Assembly: GCF_013371085.1 (NCBI RefSeq)
Contig: NZ_JABWCV010000007.1
Coordinates: 62,001 to 126,000 of the forward strand
Origin: Vreelandella maris
GTDB taxonomy: Bacteria > Pseudomonadota > Gammaproteobacteria > Pseudomonadales > Halomonadaceae
DNA: 64,000 nucleotides
Direction: 5' to 3'
Shown here piece after piece: positions 17,457 through 27,844 of this stretch. The translations under genes were made by a program, and so were the position numbers. The notes under the pieces were generated by a model that saw only the letters and a list, made by a program, of their open reading frames with translations, ran no database searches and had not been told where the DNA came from. Position 1 is the stretch's first letter. Every line of letters begins with the position of its first letter.

Positions 17457-19193
17457 GTGGCTGATTCAAGTTGGGGTATTTACAAGCGGTTATTGGGCTA
17501 TGTTAAGCCACATTGGCGCGCATTTTCGCTGGCGCTGGTGGGGTTTGTGGTATACGCGGCGTCGAGTACCGCACTGGCGGAAATGATGAAGCGGCTGATT
17601 GATGGCATTCAAAACCCGGATGCGGCCTTCCGGTTCTTCTTGCCACTGTTTGTCATTATTATGTTCTCCGCCCGTGGGGTAGGTACTTTTTTAAGTACTT
17701 ACTTTATGGCTTATGTGGGTCGCTACGTGATTCATACTCTGCGCTGCGATGTATTTGCTCATCTTCTTCATCTGCCTGGCCGGTTTTTTGACCACCACTC
17801 CAGCGGTCAACTGGTATCGCGGGTGACCTACCACGTCGAGCAAGTGGCAGGGGCGGCCACCAAGGCGGTGACGATTATTCTACGTGAAGGCCTGTTCGTC
17901 GTCGGCTTGGTGCTTTATCTGCTCTGGACCAACTGGATGCTCACGCTACTGTTTTTAGGCGTGACGCCGATTATTGCCGTCGTAGTGAGTTACGTCAGTA
18001 AGCGGTTTAGGCGTATCTCCAAGCGCATTCAGCACTCTATGGGCGATGTGACCCATATTGCGTCGGAAGCGTTGTCTGGCTATCGCGTAGTGCGCACCCA
18101 TGGCGCAGAAGATTATGAAAAGCAGCGCTTTGAACGAGTGAGTGAAGAGAATCGTCGTCAAAGTATGAAAGAAGCCATGACCCGTGCGGTTAGCTCGCCG
18201 GTGATTCTGATGCTGGTGGCTATCTCTATGGCGCTGCTGGTATGGCTGGCGATGGCGCCCTCCCTGATGGAGAACATGACCCCCGGTGAGTTCGTCGCCT
18301 TTATTACGGCCGCCGCCCTGATGATCAAACCGGTGCGACAATTGACTGAGATTAACGGTGAGATTCAGAAGGGGTTGGCGGCTGCGTCAGAGCTTTTTGG
18401 ACTACTGGATATGACGCCGGAGCAGGATAACGGTAAGCGTATTGCCAGTCGTTTAAGCGGTGAGGTCGTTATCGATAAGGTTAGCTTCCGCTATGCCGAC
18501 GACCAACCTGAAGTATTGCATGATATTAATCTACGGCTGGCGCCAGGTGAACTGGTAGCGATAGTCGGTCGCTCGGGAAGTGGCAAATCTACGCTGGTGA
18601 GCCTATTGCCGCGCTTCTACCGGCCTAGCCAAGGCATTATCACCATTGATGGCGTCAATGTTGATGAGTACGCGCTTGGGCCGCTGCGCCAGCAGATTGC
18701 CTTGGTCTCCCAGCAGGTGACGCTATTTAATGCCTCAATTGCCGATAACATTGCCTATGGGGTGGCTAATCCTGACCCACAGGCTATTCAAGCGGCGGCT
18801 GAAGCGGCCTATGCCCACGAGTTTATCGACAAACTCCCCGATGGCTATGCGACCACCGTAGGCGAAAACGGCGTGATGCTCTCTGGCGGTCAACGTCAGC
18901 GGCTGGCGATTGCTCGGGCTATCTTCAAGGATGCGCCGCTGTTAGTGCTCGATGAGGCCACCTCGGCGCTGGATACGGAATCCGAGCGCTATATTCAGAA
19001 AGCGCTGGAGCGCGTTTGTGAGGGTCGCACTACATTGGTGATTGCCCATCGCTTGTCCACCATTGAGCGGGCCGACCGGATCGTGGTGATGGATCAGGGA
19101 CGTATCATTGAAGAGGGCACCCATCAGGCCTTGTTGGATGCCGATGGCGCCTATGCAGCGCTGCATCAGTTGCAGTTTCAAGAAGCATTATGA
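17457..19193 (+). CDS. msbA: Lipid A export ATP-binding/permease MsbA
   Basis: MsbA is the homodimeric ABC transporter that flips lipid A-core across the inner membrane. The GTG at 17457 has a GGGAG ribosome-binding site and gives 578 residues (E. coli 582). Six transmembrane helices occupy about 15-310. The ATPase domain has Walker A GRSGSGKST, signature LSGGQRQRLAIARA and Walker B LLVLDEATSALD. The gene overlaps lpxK by four bases (ATGA), as in E. coli, where the two form an operon. Confidence 0.95.
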   Translation: MADSSWGIYKRLLGYVKPHWRAFSLALVGFVVYAASSTALAEMMKRLIDGIQNPDAAFRFFLPLFVIIMFSARGVGTFLSTYFMAYVGRYVIHTLRCDVFAHLLHLPGRFFDHHSSGQLVSRVTYHVEQVAGAATKAVTIILREGLFVVGLVLYLLWTNWMLTLLFLGVTPIIAVVVSYVSKRFRRISKRIQHSMGDVTHIASEALSGYRVVRTHGAEDYEKQRFERVSEENRRQSMKEAMTRAVSSPVILMLVAISMALLVWLAMAPSLMENMTPGEFVAFITAAALMIKPVRQLTEINGEIQKGLAAASELFGLLDMTPEQDNGKRIASRLSGEVVIDKVSFRYADDQPEVLHDINLRLAPGELVAIVGRSGSGKSTLVSLLPRFYRPSQGIITIDGVNVDEYALGPLRQQIALVSQQVTLFNASIADNIAYGVANPDPQAIQAAAEAAYAHEFIDKLPDGYATTVGENGVMLSGGQRQRLAIARAIFKDAPLLVLDEATSALDTESERYIQKALERVCEGRTTLVIAHRLSTIERADRIVVMDQGRIIEEGTHQALLDADGAYAALHQLQFQEAL

Positions 19194-20218
19194 CCCTGCC
19201 TAAAAAAGCGCAAAAGACCCGAACACTGGCAGAGCGTTGGCTGCAAGGAGCCTATCAGGGCAGCCGTTGGCTTTGGCCGCTGAAGCCCTTAGGGGCGCTT
19301 TATCAATGGGGAATGGCCCGCCGTGAAAAGGCCTACCAGCTCGGAAAGAAGGCCACGTGGAAGGCTCCCGTGCCGGTGATTGTGGTCGGCAATATCACCT
19401 TAGGCGGTACCGGGAAATCACCGTTAGTGGCGTGGTTGGGCAATTGGTTGATGGCGCAGGGCTGGTCACCAGGCATTGTTACCCGTGGCTATGGCGGAAC
19501 ATCCTCGCACTATCCCTTGTTTGTCACCGCCGCTACTAATGTTGCCGAAAGCGGCGATGAACCCTTGATGCTCGCGCAGCAGACAGGGCTACCGGTAGTG
19601 GCAGACCCCAAACGGCCGCGCGGCGTGCAGGCGCTAGTGGCGGCGGGTTGCGATATTGTTTTGAGCGACGATGGTTTGCAGCACTTGGCGCTGGCGCGGG
19701 ATATTGAGCTGGTAGTGGTTGATGGTGCCCGTGGTTTAGGTAATGGTCGCTGCTTACCCGCCGGGCCGCTGCGCGAATCGCCCAGCCGGTTGCAACGCGT
19801 TGATGCCGTGATCGTCAATGGTGATTCACAGCAGGCGTTGCCGGTTGGCTCTGTTACCACTATGCAGTTAGCACCGCGATATTGGCGCCGCTTAGATGAC
19901 GGTGCTCGGTTTTCGCTAGCGCCGCTGCCGTTTACGCTACCAGTGCACGCAGTAGCGGGGATTGGCAATCCCGAGCGTTTTTTTCGCACGCTTTCCGATT
20001 TGGGGGTCAGTGGTGACTGGCATCCGTTGGCCGATCACCAGCATTACAGTGCTGACGCGCTAAAATTTGCAGATATCCGCCCGATTATCATGACAGCCAA
20101 AGATGCCGTTAAATGTTTCGCCCTGGCGCCGTCGAATAGTTGGGTATTAGATGTGGAAGCCACGCTTCCACCTGAATTTGAGCACTGGCTGACAGCACGG
20201 CTGTCGGCACTTTCCTAA
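19190..20218 (+). CDS. lpxK: Tetraacyldisaccharide 4'-kinase LpxK
   Basis: LpxK phosphorylates the 4' position of the lipid A disaccharide at the inner membrane. The 342-residue protein has an N-terminal hydrophobic membrane-associated segment, the Walker A-type VVGNITLGGTGKSPLV near 64-79, and DDGLQH (about 160), a typical LpxK motif. It overlaps the msbA stop and is followed after 13 bases by a Trm112-like gene and kdsB, so lipid A and KDO activation genes are co-expressed. Confidence 0.95.
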   Translation: MTLPKKAQKTRTLAERWLQGAYQGSRWLWPLKPLGALYQWGMARREKAYQLGKKATWKAPVPVIVVGNITLGGTGKSPLVAWLGNWLMAQGWSPGIVTRGYGGTSSHYPLFVTAATNVAESGDEPLMLAQQTGLPVVADPKRPRGVQALVAAGCDIVLSDDGLQHLALARDIELVVVDGARGLGNGRCLPAGPLRESPSRLQRVDAVIVNGDSQQALPVGSVTTMQLAPRYWRRLDDGARFSLAPLPFTLPVHAVAGIGNPERFFRTLSDLGVSGDWHPLADHQHYSADALKFADIRPIIMTAKDAVKCFALAPSNSWVLDVEATLPPEFEHWLTARLSALS

Positions 20219-20231
20219 AGGAGTCACGCGC

Positions 20232-20465
20232 ATGGATAAGGAACTGCTTGCAATGCTGGTTTGCCCGTTGTGTAACGGCAAGCTGAAATATGACCGCGAA
20301 GCCCAAGAGCTGCGTTGCCACTACGATGGCTTGGCCTACCCCATTCAAGAAGGGATTCCCGTCATGCTGCCGGAAGAAGCCCGTGCCATGGACGCCGATG
20401 AGAAGCTGCCTACTTCCCCTGGTCGCGCGCCTGGGAGCGCTTCAGGACATTCCGGAGGCGTTTAA
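20232..20465 (+). CDS. Trm112 family protein (YcaR-like)
   Basis: This is a small 77-residue protein of the Trm112/YcaR (UPF0434) family. Its beginning, [19 protein letters not shown], carries the CPLC zinc knuckle, and the middle has [18 protein letters not shown]. The last 20 residues ([15 protein letters not shown]) extend beyond the usual 60-residue family length and look disordered. In yeast and archaea Trm112 activates methyltransferases; the bacterial role is not established. It lies between lpxK and kdsB, as in E. coli, and its TAA overlaps the kdsB ATG. Confidence 0.9.
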   Translation: MDKELLAMLVCPLCNGKLKYDREAQELRCHYDGLAYPIQEGIPVMLPEEARAMDADEKLPTSPGRAPGSASGHSGGV

Positions 20466-21241
20466 TGGCTTCTTCTGACGTCGCCGTACCTGAATTTACG
20501 GTTGTAGTACCCGCACGCTATGGCTCCACCCGCTTGCCCGGCAAGCCGCTGTTAGAAATTGCCGGTGAGCCGATGGTCGCCCACGTATGGCGTCGCGCAT
20601 GCCAAAGCCATGCCAGCCGGGTTGTGGTGGCCACGGACGATAGCCGCATTCGGGATGCCATGCTGCCCTATGGTGCTGAGGTGATCATGACGCGCGACGA
20701 TCATCCTTCGGGCACTGACCGCTTAGCCGAAGTGGCTGATATCTTAGCGCTAGCGGATGATGCTCTGCTGGTTAATGTGCAGGGCGATGAGCCTTTGATT
20801 CCGCCTGCCTTGATTGATCAAGTGGCCCTTCGCTTGGCCGATGACCCCGAGGCATCGATTGCCACGCTGGCGGAGCCGATCAACGATGTTGACACGCTGT
20901 TTAATTCCAACGTGGTCAAGGTGGTGCGCACTCTGCAGGGTCGAGCGCTGTATTTCTCGCGTGCACCCATTCCCTGGGATCGGGAGCATTTCAAACAGGC
21001 GCCCACGCTACTGGCGACCGATGCTTGGCTGCGCCATATCGGCCTCTATGCATACCGCGCGGGTTTTCTAGCGGCTTACCGTGACTGGCCCGCCTCTAGC
21101 CTGGAGCAACTTGAACAGCTTGAGCAACTGCGTGCGCTACAAAACGGCCACGCGATACAGGTAGCCTTAGCCTGTGAGGTGAATCCCGCGGGTATTGATA
21201 CTGTCGAGGATTTAGCCCGTGTACGCGCGCTGCTTGCCTAG
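20465..21241 (+). CDS. kdsB: 3-deoxy-manno-octulosonate cytidylyltransferase KdsB
   Basis: KdsB makes CMP-KDO, the activated sugar for the LPS inner core. The 258-residue protein has the nucleotide-binding start [41 protein letters not shown] with metal-binding Asp, and [10 protein letters not shown]. It starts on the TAATG overlap with the Trm112-like gene. The [11 protein letters not shown] segment is a normal family feature. An LMW phosphatase gene follows after 18 bases. Confidence 0.96.
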   Translation: MASSDVAVPEFTVVVPARYGSTRLPGKPLLEIAGEPMVAHVWRRACQSHASRVVVATDDSRIRDAMLPYGAEVIMTRDDHPSGTDRLAEVADILALADDALLVNVQGDEPLIPPALIDQVALRLADDPEASIATLAEPINDVDTLFNSNVVKVVRTLQGRALYFSRAPIPWDREHFKQAPTLLATDAWLRHIGLYAYRAGFLAAYRDWPASSLEQLEQLEQLRALQNGHAIQVALACEVNPAGIDTVEDLARVRALLA

Positions 21242-21259
21242 CGCCCAAGGAGAGTCGTT

Positions 21260-21724
21260 GTGAAAGTGTTATTTGTGTGTCTAGGCAATATTTGCCGTTC
21301 GCCCACCGCAGAAGGTGTTTTTCGCCGAGCCCTTGAGCAAACAGGGCTAGCCGACGACGTTGAAATAGACTCCTGCGGGGTCGGCAGTTGGCATGTGGGT
21401 AAAGCGCCGGACTCACGCGCCCAGCAAGCGGCCTTATGCCGTGGTATCGATTTAAGTGGCCTGCGTGCCCGCCAGTTAAATGTGCAGGATTTTGCTGAAT
21501 TTGATTACGTGCTGGGTATGGATCAGGACAATTTGCGCGCCATACGTGACCGGAAACCCGCCAATAGCCAGGCTCATATAGGCCTGTTTTTAGATTTTGC
21601 CGGCACGCCTGGTGCAGAAGTACCTGATCCTTATTATGGCGGGGATGAAGGCTTTGAAAACGTTCTAAATATGATTGAGGCCGCTTCAAACGGGCTCATT
21701 CAACACCTCAAACGTGAGCGCTGA
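21260..21724 (+). CDS. Low-molecular-weight protein tyrosine phosphatase
   Basis: The 154-residue enzyme belongs to the arsenate-reductase-like low-molecular-weight phosphotyrosine phosphatases. The active-site loop CLGNICRS (CX5R) is at residues 7-14 and the general-acid motif VPDPYYGG lies near 117-124. The GTG start has an AAGGAGAG ribosome-binding site. In some bacteria such enzymes act on tyrosine kinases of polysaccharide export, but no such kinase is in this window, so the substrate is unknown. The end overlaps the murB start region. Confidence 0.93.
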   Translation: MKVLFVCLGNICRSPTAEGVFRRALEQTGLADDVEIDSCGVGSWHVGKAPDSRAQQAALCRGIDLSGLRARQLNVQDFAEFDYVLGMDQDNLRAIRDRKPANSQAHIGLFLDFAGTPGAEVPDPYYGGDEGFENVLNMIEAASNGLIQHLKRER

Positions 21725-22754
21725 GGTGGCGGCTTTTAATCTGCAGTCCAATATTGATTTAACCTTTGCCAATACGCTGCGGCTGCCTTGTCACGCCGAG
21801 CACTATGCAGCGCCGGGCACGCTGTCAGCACTGCGCGCTGCACTCGCTTATGCCCACGCTCAGAGCTGGCCCGTTACGCTGCTAGGCGGTGGCAGCAATG
21901 TGCTGCTGCCTGAGCAGTTGTCGGGCCTGGTGCTACGCCCAGCCTTAAATCAATGGTGGCTGAGACATCCAAAAGGCGCTCAACAAGGGGATGTGTTTGC
22001 CCAAGTGGGCGCTGGGGTTAATTGGCACGCCTTAGTCATGGCGACTGCCGCACGGGGTTTGTGGGGAATTGAAAACTTAGCGCTAATTCCCGGTAGTTGT
22101 GGGGCGGCGCCGGTGCAAAATATTGGTGCCTACGGCGTTGAGCTTGCTGACACGCTGCAAGCGGTGCAGGTCATGGAGCTCGCCACTGGCCGTTGTTATT
22201 GGTTAAGTACTCAAGAGTGCGCGTTTGGCTACCGGGACAGCATCTTTAAAGGCGAGTTAGCCGATAGTGTTGTGATTACCCAGCTAATATTGCGTTTATC
22301 ACGCATGCCAGCGCCGCAACTGAATTATGGCGATCTTGCCGCGCGGATATCGGCTACACCCTCGCCGCTTGAGGTTGCTGAAGCCGTCTGTGCTATTCGC
22401 CGCGAGAAGCTACCCGACCCCGAGGTGCTTGCCAACGCGGGGAGTTTCTTCAAGAATCCGCTAGTAAGTGATGAGCAGGCAGCACAGCTGTCGCGCCAGT
22501 ATCCTGCGATGCCCCATTTTCCCCAGGCGGGAGGGCAAACAAAGTTAGCGGCAGGTTGGTTGATCGACCAGTGCGGTTTAAAAGGGATGCGCGACGGCGC
22601 CTTTGGCGTACACCAGCATCAAGCGCTGGTGGTGGTGCATTTTGGTGGTGGTGATCGCCACGGCTTGATGAAAATCGCCAGCTATATCGCCGCTCAAGTA
22701 AAAACACGCTTTGGTGTGCTGTTAGAACCCGAGCCACGTTTTATTAATCCTTAA
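21714..22754 (+). CDS. murB: UDP-N-acetylenolpyruvoylglucosamine reductase MurB
   Basis: MurB is the FAD enzyme that reduces UDP-GlcNAc-enolpyruvate to UDP-MurNAc in peptidoglycan synthesis. The protein is of the E. coli type: FAD-binding LGGGSNVLLPE, SCGAAPVQNIGAYGVE and FGYRDSIFK, the NAGSFFKNP segment with the catalytic Ser, and a C-terminal substrate domain. Start choice is uncertain: GTG 21714, overlapping the phosphatase stop (346 residues), or GTG 21726 (342 residues); both fit the family N-terminus. A bidirectional terminator follows. Confidence 0.95.
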   Translation: MSAEVAAFNLQSNIDLTFANTLRLPCHAEHYAAPGTLSALRAALAYAHAQSWPVTLLGGGSNVLLPEQLSGLVLRPALNQWWLRHPKGAQQGDVFAQVGAGVNWHALVMATAARGLWGIENLALIPGSCGAAPVQNIGAYGVELADTLQAVQVMELATGRCYWLSTQECAFGYRDSIFKGELADSVVITQLILRLSRMPAPQLNYGDLAARISATPSPLEVAEAVCAIRREKLPDPEVLANAGSFFKNPLVSDEQAAQLSRQYPAMPHFPQAGGQTKLAAGWLIDQCGLKGMRDGAFGVHQHQALVVVHFGGGDRHGLMKIASYIAAQVKTRFGVLLEPEPRFINP

Positions 22755-22803
22755 CACCCTTTTCCAGCGAATCCTTCTGCCGTTTTTAAAAGGCGTCTCC
22801 TAA

Positions 22804-22839
22804 ACAGCAAAATCCCCGCTTAAGCGGGGATTTTGCTGT
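22804..22839. terminator. Bidirectional terminator between murB and rne
   Basis: The 36-base segment is a perfect palindrome: 16 pairs around a TTAA loop, with a GC-rich core CCCCGC/GCGGGG flanked by A and T runs on each side. It lies between convergent genes and can end transcription from both. Confidence 0.92.
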
Positions 22840-22857
22840 TGCAACACGCGACCGATT

Positions 22858-25800
22858 TTACTCGGAGTGGGTGTCCTGTTGCGCCTGTTTACGCTTTTCA
22901 CGCGGGTCATTGTGAGCCCGTGTGCGGCGGCGACGTGGTTTAGGCGTTTCTTCAGTGACTGCGTCTTCAGCGGGTGCTTCGCTAGCCACCGGCTGAGCAG
23001 GCTGAGGCTCGGTTTCAGTTGGCTCTAGAGCGCCGCTATTCTGTTCGACGCTCTTTTCTTCCTCGCCTTGCTTTTCCTCAGCTTGCTTTTGCTCGCTGCT
23101 GGATGGCTCTTCAACTGAAGAGGCCGCGTCGTCACGCTCAGAAGTGCTTTCAGAAACGCTTGGCGTTACTGCTTCCTGGCGAGTTTCCTGGGCGTTAGTT
23201 GACGCTTCCGGCTGGCGCTGTTCGCTGCTTTGATCCGTATCAGCGCGACTGAGAGGCTCAGAAGCAGCTTCTTCAATAGTGGCCGCCGGATCGACCGCGT
23301 TGGCCGCAGGCGGTTCGATAGCTTCAGGTGCTACCGGTTCGCTAGCACTTGGCTGGTTATCAGCAGTTTGCTCAGTTTCAGTAGGCTCCGAGTTGGCTTC
23401 GGCTGCTTCTGAGTTCACCTCAGGTAGCGCTGGCGTAGTCTTACTCTCTTCAGAGTGGAGTTCCGTTGTTTCAGAGGCAGCAGCAGGTGTCGGCTCTTCG
23501 CTGGTGACGAGTTCACTCGGCTTGGCAGCGGCTTCCTGCTCAGCGGTGTCAGAAGCAGGTTGAGTGGCTTCATCGGCAGATGCGGCGACGTCAGCATTCG
23601 GTGTCTCGGCAGCCGTTGCTTCTGAAGCCGGTTTTTCTGTAGCAGGTGCCTTTACTTCCGGTGCTGGAGCTTTCGCGTCTGACGTTTCGGTTGTCGGCGC
23701 GACAGGTGCTTCATCTGCTGGTTCAGCGCTTTCTGGCGCTTCATTTACCGCTTCTGCCTGCAGCTTTAACTGCTCAGCTTCTGCCTGAGGATTGATCGCC
23801 TGGGTACGTGTGCGGTTACGCGGGTTGTTACGCGTACGCTTCGGCTTGCCGTCATCCTGCTTGGCTTCTGGCTGCTTGGCAGTTTCATCGGGTTGGCTGT
23901 CTTGGCCAGCCTCGCGACGCGACTCTTTCGGCGCTGCGCTTTTGCCGTTATTGCTCTTTTTAGAGCTGTCCTTGGCTGAGCTGTCTTTTCCAGAACTGTC
24001 TTTGCCAGAACTATCTTTGCCAGAACTATCCGACTGGCTCTCTTTACGAGGCGCTTTGTTGGCCGACTCTTCGTTGGCATCGTCTTGCTGGGGATGACGA
24101 CGACGATTGCGGGTGCGGCTGGGGCCGCTGCGCTTGTCGCTATTATCGTCACCGGCAGGACGCGGAGCAGTGGTGCGTTGCTCGCTTTTTTGCTCGGCTT
24201 TTTGTTCAGTTTTTGGCTCAGACCGGGCGCTGTTATCGCTGCGCGACTCGTTACGGCTAGTGTTGTCGCCGCGTTCGCTGCGTGAGGCTTTCTGCCGTGA
24301 CTCACTGCTGCGCTGATTGGTTTTGCGCTCGCTTAGCTTACGCGGCGCGGGCGTTTCAGTTTTGGGCTCTGGCGTAGCTTCAGCATTACTTTCGTCGCTG
24401 CCTAGCAACTTGGCGAAGCCACGGATAAAGCGGCCAATGACGCTGGGTTGCTCGCTGGTCGTCGGTGCTACTTTCGCCGCCGGGGCAGCAGCAGGCGCTT
24501 TCTCTTCGGTTTGCAGCGATGCAGGAGCGGGGGCGTTATGTGTAACGCTTTTTACCGCTGCTTCAGCGCGTTGAGCGGGCGGTACGAAGCTGGGTGTCGG
24601 CTCTTTACCAACTTCGGTATCCGTGGAGAGTTCAAAGCTCGAAAGGCTTTGAGTGTCATCCTCGTCTAAATGATCATCTCGTAGGCGCTGTACGTCGTAG
24701 TGGGGCGTATCCATATCAGGGTTGGGTAGCAGAACGACGCGAACATTTTGGCGGGACTCGAGATCCGCCAGTACGCTGCGTTTTTCATTGAGCAGATACG
24801 TAGCGACGGGTACCGGCAGAATAGCGCGAATCTGCGCGCTGTTCTCTTTCATCGCCTCTTCTTCAATCAGGCGCATGATGGACAGCGACAGCGAACGTAC
24901 ATCGCGAATAGTGCCTTGGCCGTTACAGCGCGGGCAGACCACGCCGCTGGTTTCACCCAGTGAAGGACGCAGGCGCTGACGGGACATTTCCATCAGGCCA
25001 AAGCGCGAAATACGGCCGATCTGTACCCGCGCGCGGTCTAGCTTAAGCGCATCGCGCATGCGGTTTTCAACTTCACGCTGGTTCCGCGCTGGCCCCATGT
25101 CGATAAAGTCGATTACGACTAAGCCGCCGATATCGCGCAGGCGTAACTGGCGAGCGATTTCGTCCGCAGCTTCAGAGTTGGTCTGTAGGGCGGTTTCCTC
25201 GATATCGCTGCCGCGGGTGGCGCGAGCCGAGTTGATATCGATAGAGACCAGTGCCTCAGTGTGATCGATCACAATCGAACCGCCAGAAGGGAGCTTCACT
25301 TCGCGCTGGTAGGCCGTTTCGATTTGCGATTCGATCTGGAAGCGTGAGAATAGCGGTACTTCGTCAGCGTAAAGTTTGATCTTCTGCTGATACGAGGGCA
25401 TGACCTGGCGAATAAAGCCCAGTGCTTCGGCGTGAATCTCGGGGCTGTCGATCAATACTTCGCCGATGTCCTGGCGCAAGTAGTCGCGCATGGCGCGGAT
25501 GATGACGTTGGATTCACGGTAGATCAGGAAGGGGGCAGGGCGCTTGGCGGCTTCAGTGGTGATCGATTCCCACACCTGGACCAGGTAATCCAAGTCCCAC
25601 TGCAGCTCTTCTGGGTTACGGCCAATGCCAGCAGTGCGCACGATCAGGCCCATTTTGTCCGGCACGGTCAATTGACCCATGGCATCTTTGAGCTGACTAC
25701 GCTCATCGCCTTCGATACGGCGAGAAATGCCACCCGCACGCGGGTTGTTGGGCATCAATACCAAAAAGCGGCCAGCCAGGCTGACGAAGGTGGTAAGCGC

Positions 25801-26136
25801 GGCGCCTTTATTGCCACGCTCTTCCTTGTCGACCTGAACGATGACTTCTTGGCCCTCTTTGAGTACTTCTTTTATGCTGGGACGTCCGGAAACGTCTTTT
25901 ACAAAGTACTCTTTTGAGATCTCTTTGAGCGGCAAAAAGCCGTGGCGGTCCGCGCCGTAATCGACAAAGGCAGCTTCAAGTGAGGGCTCTACGCGAGTGA
26001 TTTTACCGCGATAGATATTGGCTTTTTTCTGTTCTCGAGCGCCGGATTCGATATCTAAATCGTAAAGGCGTTGTCCATCAACTAAGGCGACGCGCAGCTC
26101 TTCGGGCTGTGTCGCATTAATAAGCATCCGTTTCAT
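22858..26136 (-). CDS. rne: Ribonuclease E
   Basis: RNase E is the essential endonuclease that starts mRNA decay and processes rRNA and tRNA, and it scaffolds the degradosome. The start at 26136 gives [13 protein letters not shown], as in E. coli, and 1092 residues; ATG 26148 and upstream extensions are unlikely. The catalytic half has the S1 domain (about 35-120), [10 protein letters not shown] with catalytic Asp residues, and the zinc-link cysteines C401 and C404 (CPRCNGQG). The C-terminal 560 residues are low in complexity, rich in Ala, Glu, Ser and Arg, and include arginine-rich RNA-binding stretches and a four-copy pentapeptide repeat. The end is basic ([10 protein letters not shown]). 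RhlB, a common partner, is encoded at 59411. Confidence 0.96.
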   Translation of the reverse strand: MKRMLINATQPEELRVALVDGQRLYDLDIESGAREQKKANIYRGKITRVEPSLEAAFVDYGADRHGFLPLKEISKEYFVKDVSGRPSIKEVLKEGQEVIVQVDKEERGNKGAALTTFVSLAGRFLVLMPNNPRAGGISRRIEGDERSQLKDAMGQLTVPDKMGLIVRTAGIGRNPEELQWDLDYLVQVWESITTEAAKRPAPFLIYRESNVIIRAMRDYLRQDIGEVLIDSPEIHAEALGFIRQVMPSYQQKIKLYADEVPLFSRFQIESQIETAYQREVKLPSGGSIVIDHTEALVSIDINSARATRGSDIEETALQTNSEAADEIARQLRLRDIGGLVVIDFIDMGPARNQREVENRMRDALKLDRARVQIGRISRFGLMEMSRQRLRPSLGETSGVVCPRCNGQGTIRDVRSLSLSIMRLIEEEAMKENSAQIRAILPVPVATYLLNEKRSVLADLESRQNVRVVLLPNPDMDTPHYDVQRLRDDHLDEDDTQSLSSFELSTDTEVGKEPTPSFVPPAQRAEAAVKSVTHNAPAPASLQTEEKAPAAAPAAKVAPTTSEQPSVIGRFIRGFAKLLGSDESNAEATPEPKTETPAPRKLSERKTNQRSSESRQKASRSERGDNTSRNESRSDNSARSEPKTEQKAEQKSEQRTTAPRPAGDDNSDKRSGPSRTRNRRRHPQQDDANEESANKAPRKESQSDSSGKDSSGKDSSGKDSSAKDSSKKSNNGKSAAPKESRREAGQDSQPDETAKQPEAKQDDGKPKRTRNNPRNRTRTQAINPQAEAEQLKLQAEAVNEAPESAEPADEAPVAPTTETSDAKAPAPEVKAPATEKPASEATAAETPNADVAASADEATQPASDTAEQEAAAKPSELVTSEEPTPAAASETTELHSEESKTTPALPEVNSEAAEANSEPTETEQTADNQPSASEPVAPEAIEPPAANAVDPAATIEEAASEPLSRADTDQSSEQRQPEASTNAQETRQEAVTPSVSESTSERDDAASSVEEPSSSEQKQAEEKQGEEEKSVEQNSGALEPTETEPQPAQPVASEAPAEDAVTEETPKPRRRRTRAHNDPREKRKQAQQDTHSE
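23966..24025 (-). repeat. Four tandem 15-base repeats in the rne C-terminal region
   Basis: Units of the form CTGTCTTTGCCAGAA (plus-strand view) start at 23966, 23981, 23996 and 24011. Read on the minus strand they encode SSGKD three times and SSAKD once, in the disordered tail of RNase E. The first unit is the most diverged. Confidence 0.85.
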
Positions 26137-26867
26137 GTTGTCTCGCATAGCGTTGCGTGCCGGCGAACTGCCTATGGGGTGACGTAGGCGAACCGCTGGG
26201 TGCTGCGTGCTTGTGCTCGGCGCATTGCAATGCTGACGCGTCAAGCCGGGAAGGCATCATCGCCAACCCGGCCAGTAGGGCGTTGAGTACGTGGCGGAGG
26301 CAGGACGTGTTCCGGTGGTTGTCACATCCATCCGGCCCTGCTGACACCGCCGACACCTGGCATTCATCGATTCACCAACGCCGGCCACCGGCACAGCGTT
26401 GAACTTGTCGCCCGGAGTCAGCCAGCGCCTTGTGACGAGAAAGGAGGGGCTGCTCAGGGCGTGGCGTTGTTAAGTTACTGCCTGCCGTTGAGGGCTAGGC
26501 TTACCTTCATCTACCGGCATTAAAGAACGGGCGGCAGATTTACTGCATTTTTTAAGATCAGATGTTAGTACTGGAAAAACGAGCAATGCGTACACTGACG
26601 TCGTCTTTCGTGTTCAGGCCTGCGTGTTAGTCGGGCAGGCGCATTAACCGAGCTCAGCGTTGACGTTTTCTGCTAACCAATTTAACGAATTAGCTATCTA
26701 TCAGCTAGTCACTAGCGATAGACAAGAAAGCTTTCTGTGCTTGGCTGGTGAACGTTTTGGAATATAACAGTAAAGACAACGACCAGCAATTGACGCAATG
26801 CCCTTGGGTCTACGCTAGAATGCCGTTTTAAGCTGATGTTAGCGAACTACAGCAGGAGCAAGCGGCA
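26137..26867. other. rne-rluC divergent intergenic region with long rne leader
   Basis: No convincing gene lies in these 731 bases. The half next to rne (about 26140-26450) is GC-rich and probably encodes the rne 5' leader, which in E. coli is about 360 bases long and lets RNase E regulate its own mRNA. It includes the hairpin GCCGG-CCA-CCGGC at 26380-26392. The half next to rluC (26500-26860) is AT-rich and promoter-like, with a TTGACG at 26790-26795 and TAGAAT at 26816-26821 (spacing of 20, so weak). The AGCAGGAGC ribosome-binding site of rluC is just before 26868. Confidence 0.55.
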
Positions 26868-27809
26868 ATGTCCGAAGGGCGTGAAGTACAGTGGGTGGAT
26901 ATTGCCCCAGAGCAGGCTGGGCAGCGAATTGATAATTTTCTCATGACGCGGCTCAAAGGAGCGCCGCGGGCGCTTATCTATCGCATCGTGCGTAAAGGCG
27001 AAGTGCGCGTTAATAAAAAGCGCGTAAAGGTGGATTACCGTTTGCAAGCGGGCGATTTAGTTCGTGTTCCACCGCTGCGCTTGGCGCCCCGTGAGGCGGT
27101 CAAGGAAGTGAGTGATAATTTACGCGACCTGTTAGTGGGCAGCGTTATCATGGAAGGCCCTGATTGGATGGTGCTCAACAAGCCTTCAGGCTTGGCGGTG
27201 CATGGTGGTAGCGGGGTTAAAATCGGTTTGATCGAGGCACTGCGCCAGGTGCGCGATGATTTGAGCTTCCTGGAGTTGGTTCACCGTTTAGATCGCGATA
27301 CGTCTGGTTGCTTGTTGCTGGCCAAATCCCGCGATTCGTTGGTGACGCTTAATGAGTCACTGAAAAAACACGGCATGGATAAGCGCTATCTGGCCTTGGT
27401 GAGCGGGCGCTGGCCAGCGCGTAAAACCTACGAAAGCGCGCGTTTGGATCGCTTTGATGCGGGCAATGGCGAGCGTCGGGTAAGGGTTGATCCCAATGGT
27501 AAAGTGTCGCGTACTCATTTCTCGGTGGTCGAGACGTTCGAAAAAGCCACCTTGATTGAAGCCGAACCAGTGACAGGGCGCACCCACCAGATTCGTGTGC
27601 ACGCTGCCCATGCAGGCCATGCACTGCTGGGCGACGATAAATACGCCACCCGTGAAAGCGGTTTTCTTACCAAGCAATTAGGGCTGGGGCGTTTGTTTCT
27701 GCATGCGCGTGCGCTTACCTTTCCCGAGCCCACCAATGGTCGACCGGTGACCGTCAAAGCGCCACTGCCAGAGGCGCTGGAAGAAGCGCTTAAGCGTGCT
27801 CGCCAATAA
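26868..27809 (+). CDS. rluC: 23S rRNA pseudouridine synthase RluC
   Basis: RluC isomerises uridines 955, 2504 and 2580 of 23S rRNA (E. coli numbering). The 313-residue protein has an N-terminal S4 RNA-binding domain (about 18-80, QRIDNFLMTRLKGAPRALIYRIVRKGEVRVN), the catalytic motif HRLDRDTSGCLLLAK with the essential Asp, and GRTHQIRVH. It is divergent from rne, as in E. coli and Pseudomonas, and starts the run rluC-HAD-sppA. Confidence 0.95.
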   Translation: MSEGREVQWVDIAPEQAGQRIDNFLMTRLKGAPRALIYRIVRKGEVRVNKKRVKVDYRLQAGDLVRVPPLRLAPREAVKEVSDNLRDLLVGSVIMEGPDWMVLNKPSGLAVHGGSGVKIGLIEALRQVRDDLSFLELVHRLDRDTSGCLLLAKSRDSLVTLNESLKKHGMDKRYLALVSGRWPARKTYESARLDRFDAGNGERRVRVDPNGKVSRTHFSVVETFEKATLIEAEPVTGRTHQIRVHAAHAGHALLGDDKYATRESGFLTKQLGLGRLFLHARALTFPEPTNGRPVTVKAPLPEALEEALKRARQ

Positions 27810-27844
27810 GCCGTTTACTAATCCGCCCTTGATATGGAGCTGCC

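Noticed and set aside
21090..21135. EQLEQLEQL repeat in kdsB
   Set aside because: The E. coli protein has a similar LEQ-rich stretch here, so it is a normal family feature.
23966..24025. Tandem repeats as a possible CRISPR
   Set aside because: The units are contiguous, 15 bases long, in frame and inside a coding region; there are no spacers or cas genes.
23000..24300. Long open frames opposite the rne tail
   Set aside because: They are Ser/Ala-rich mirror images of the low-complexity RNase E tail, without start signals or motifs.
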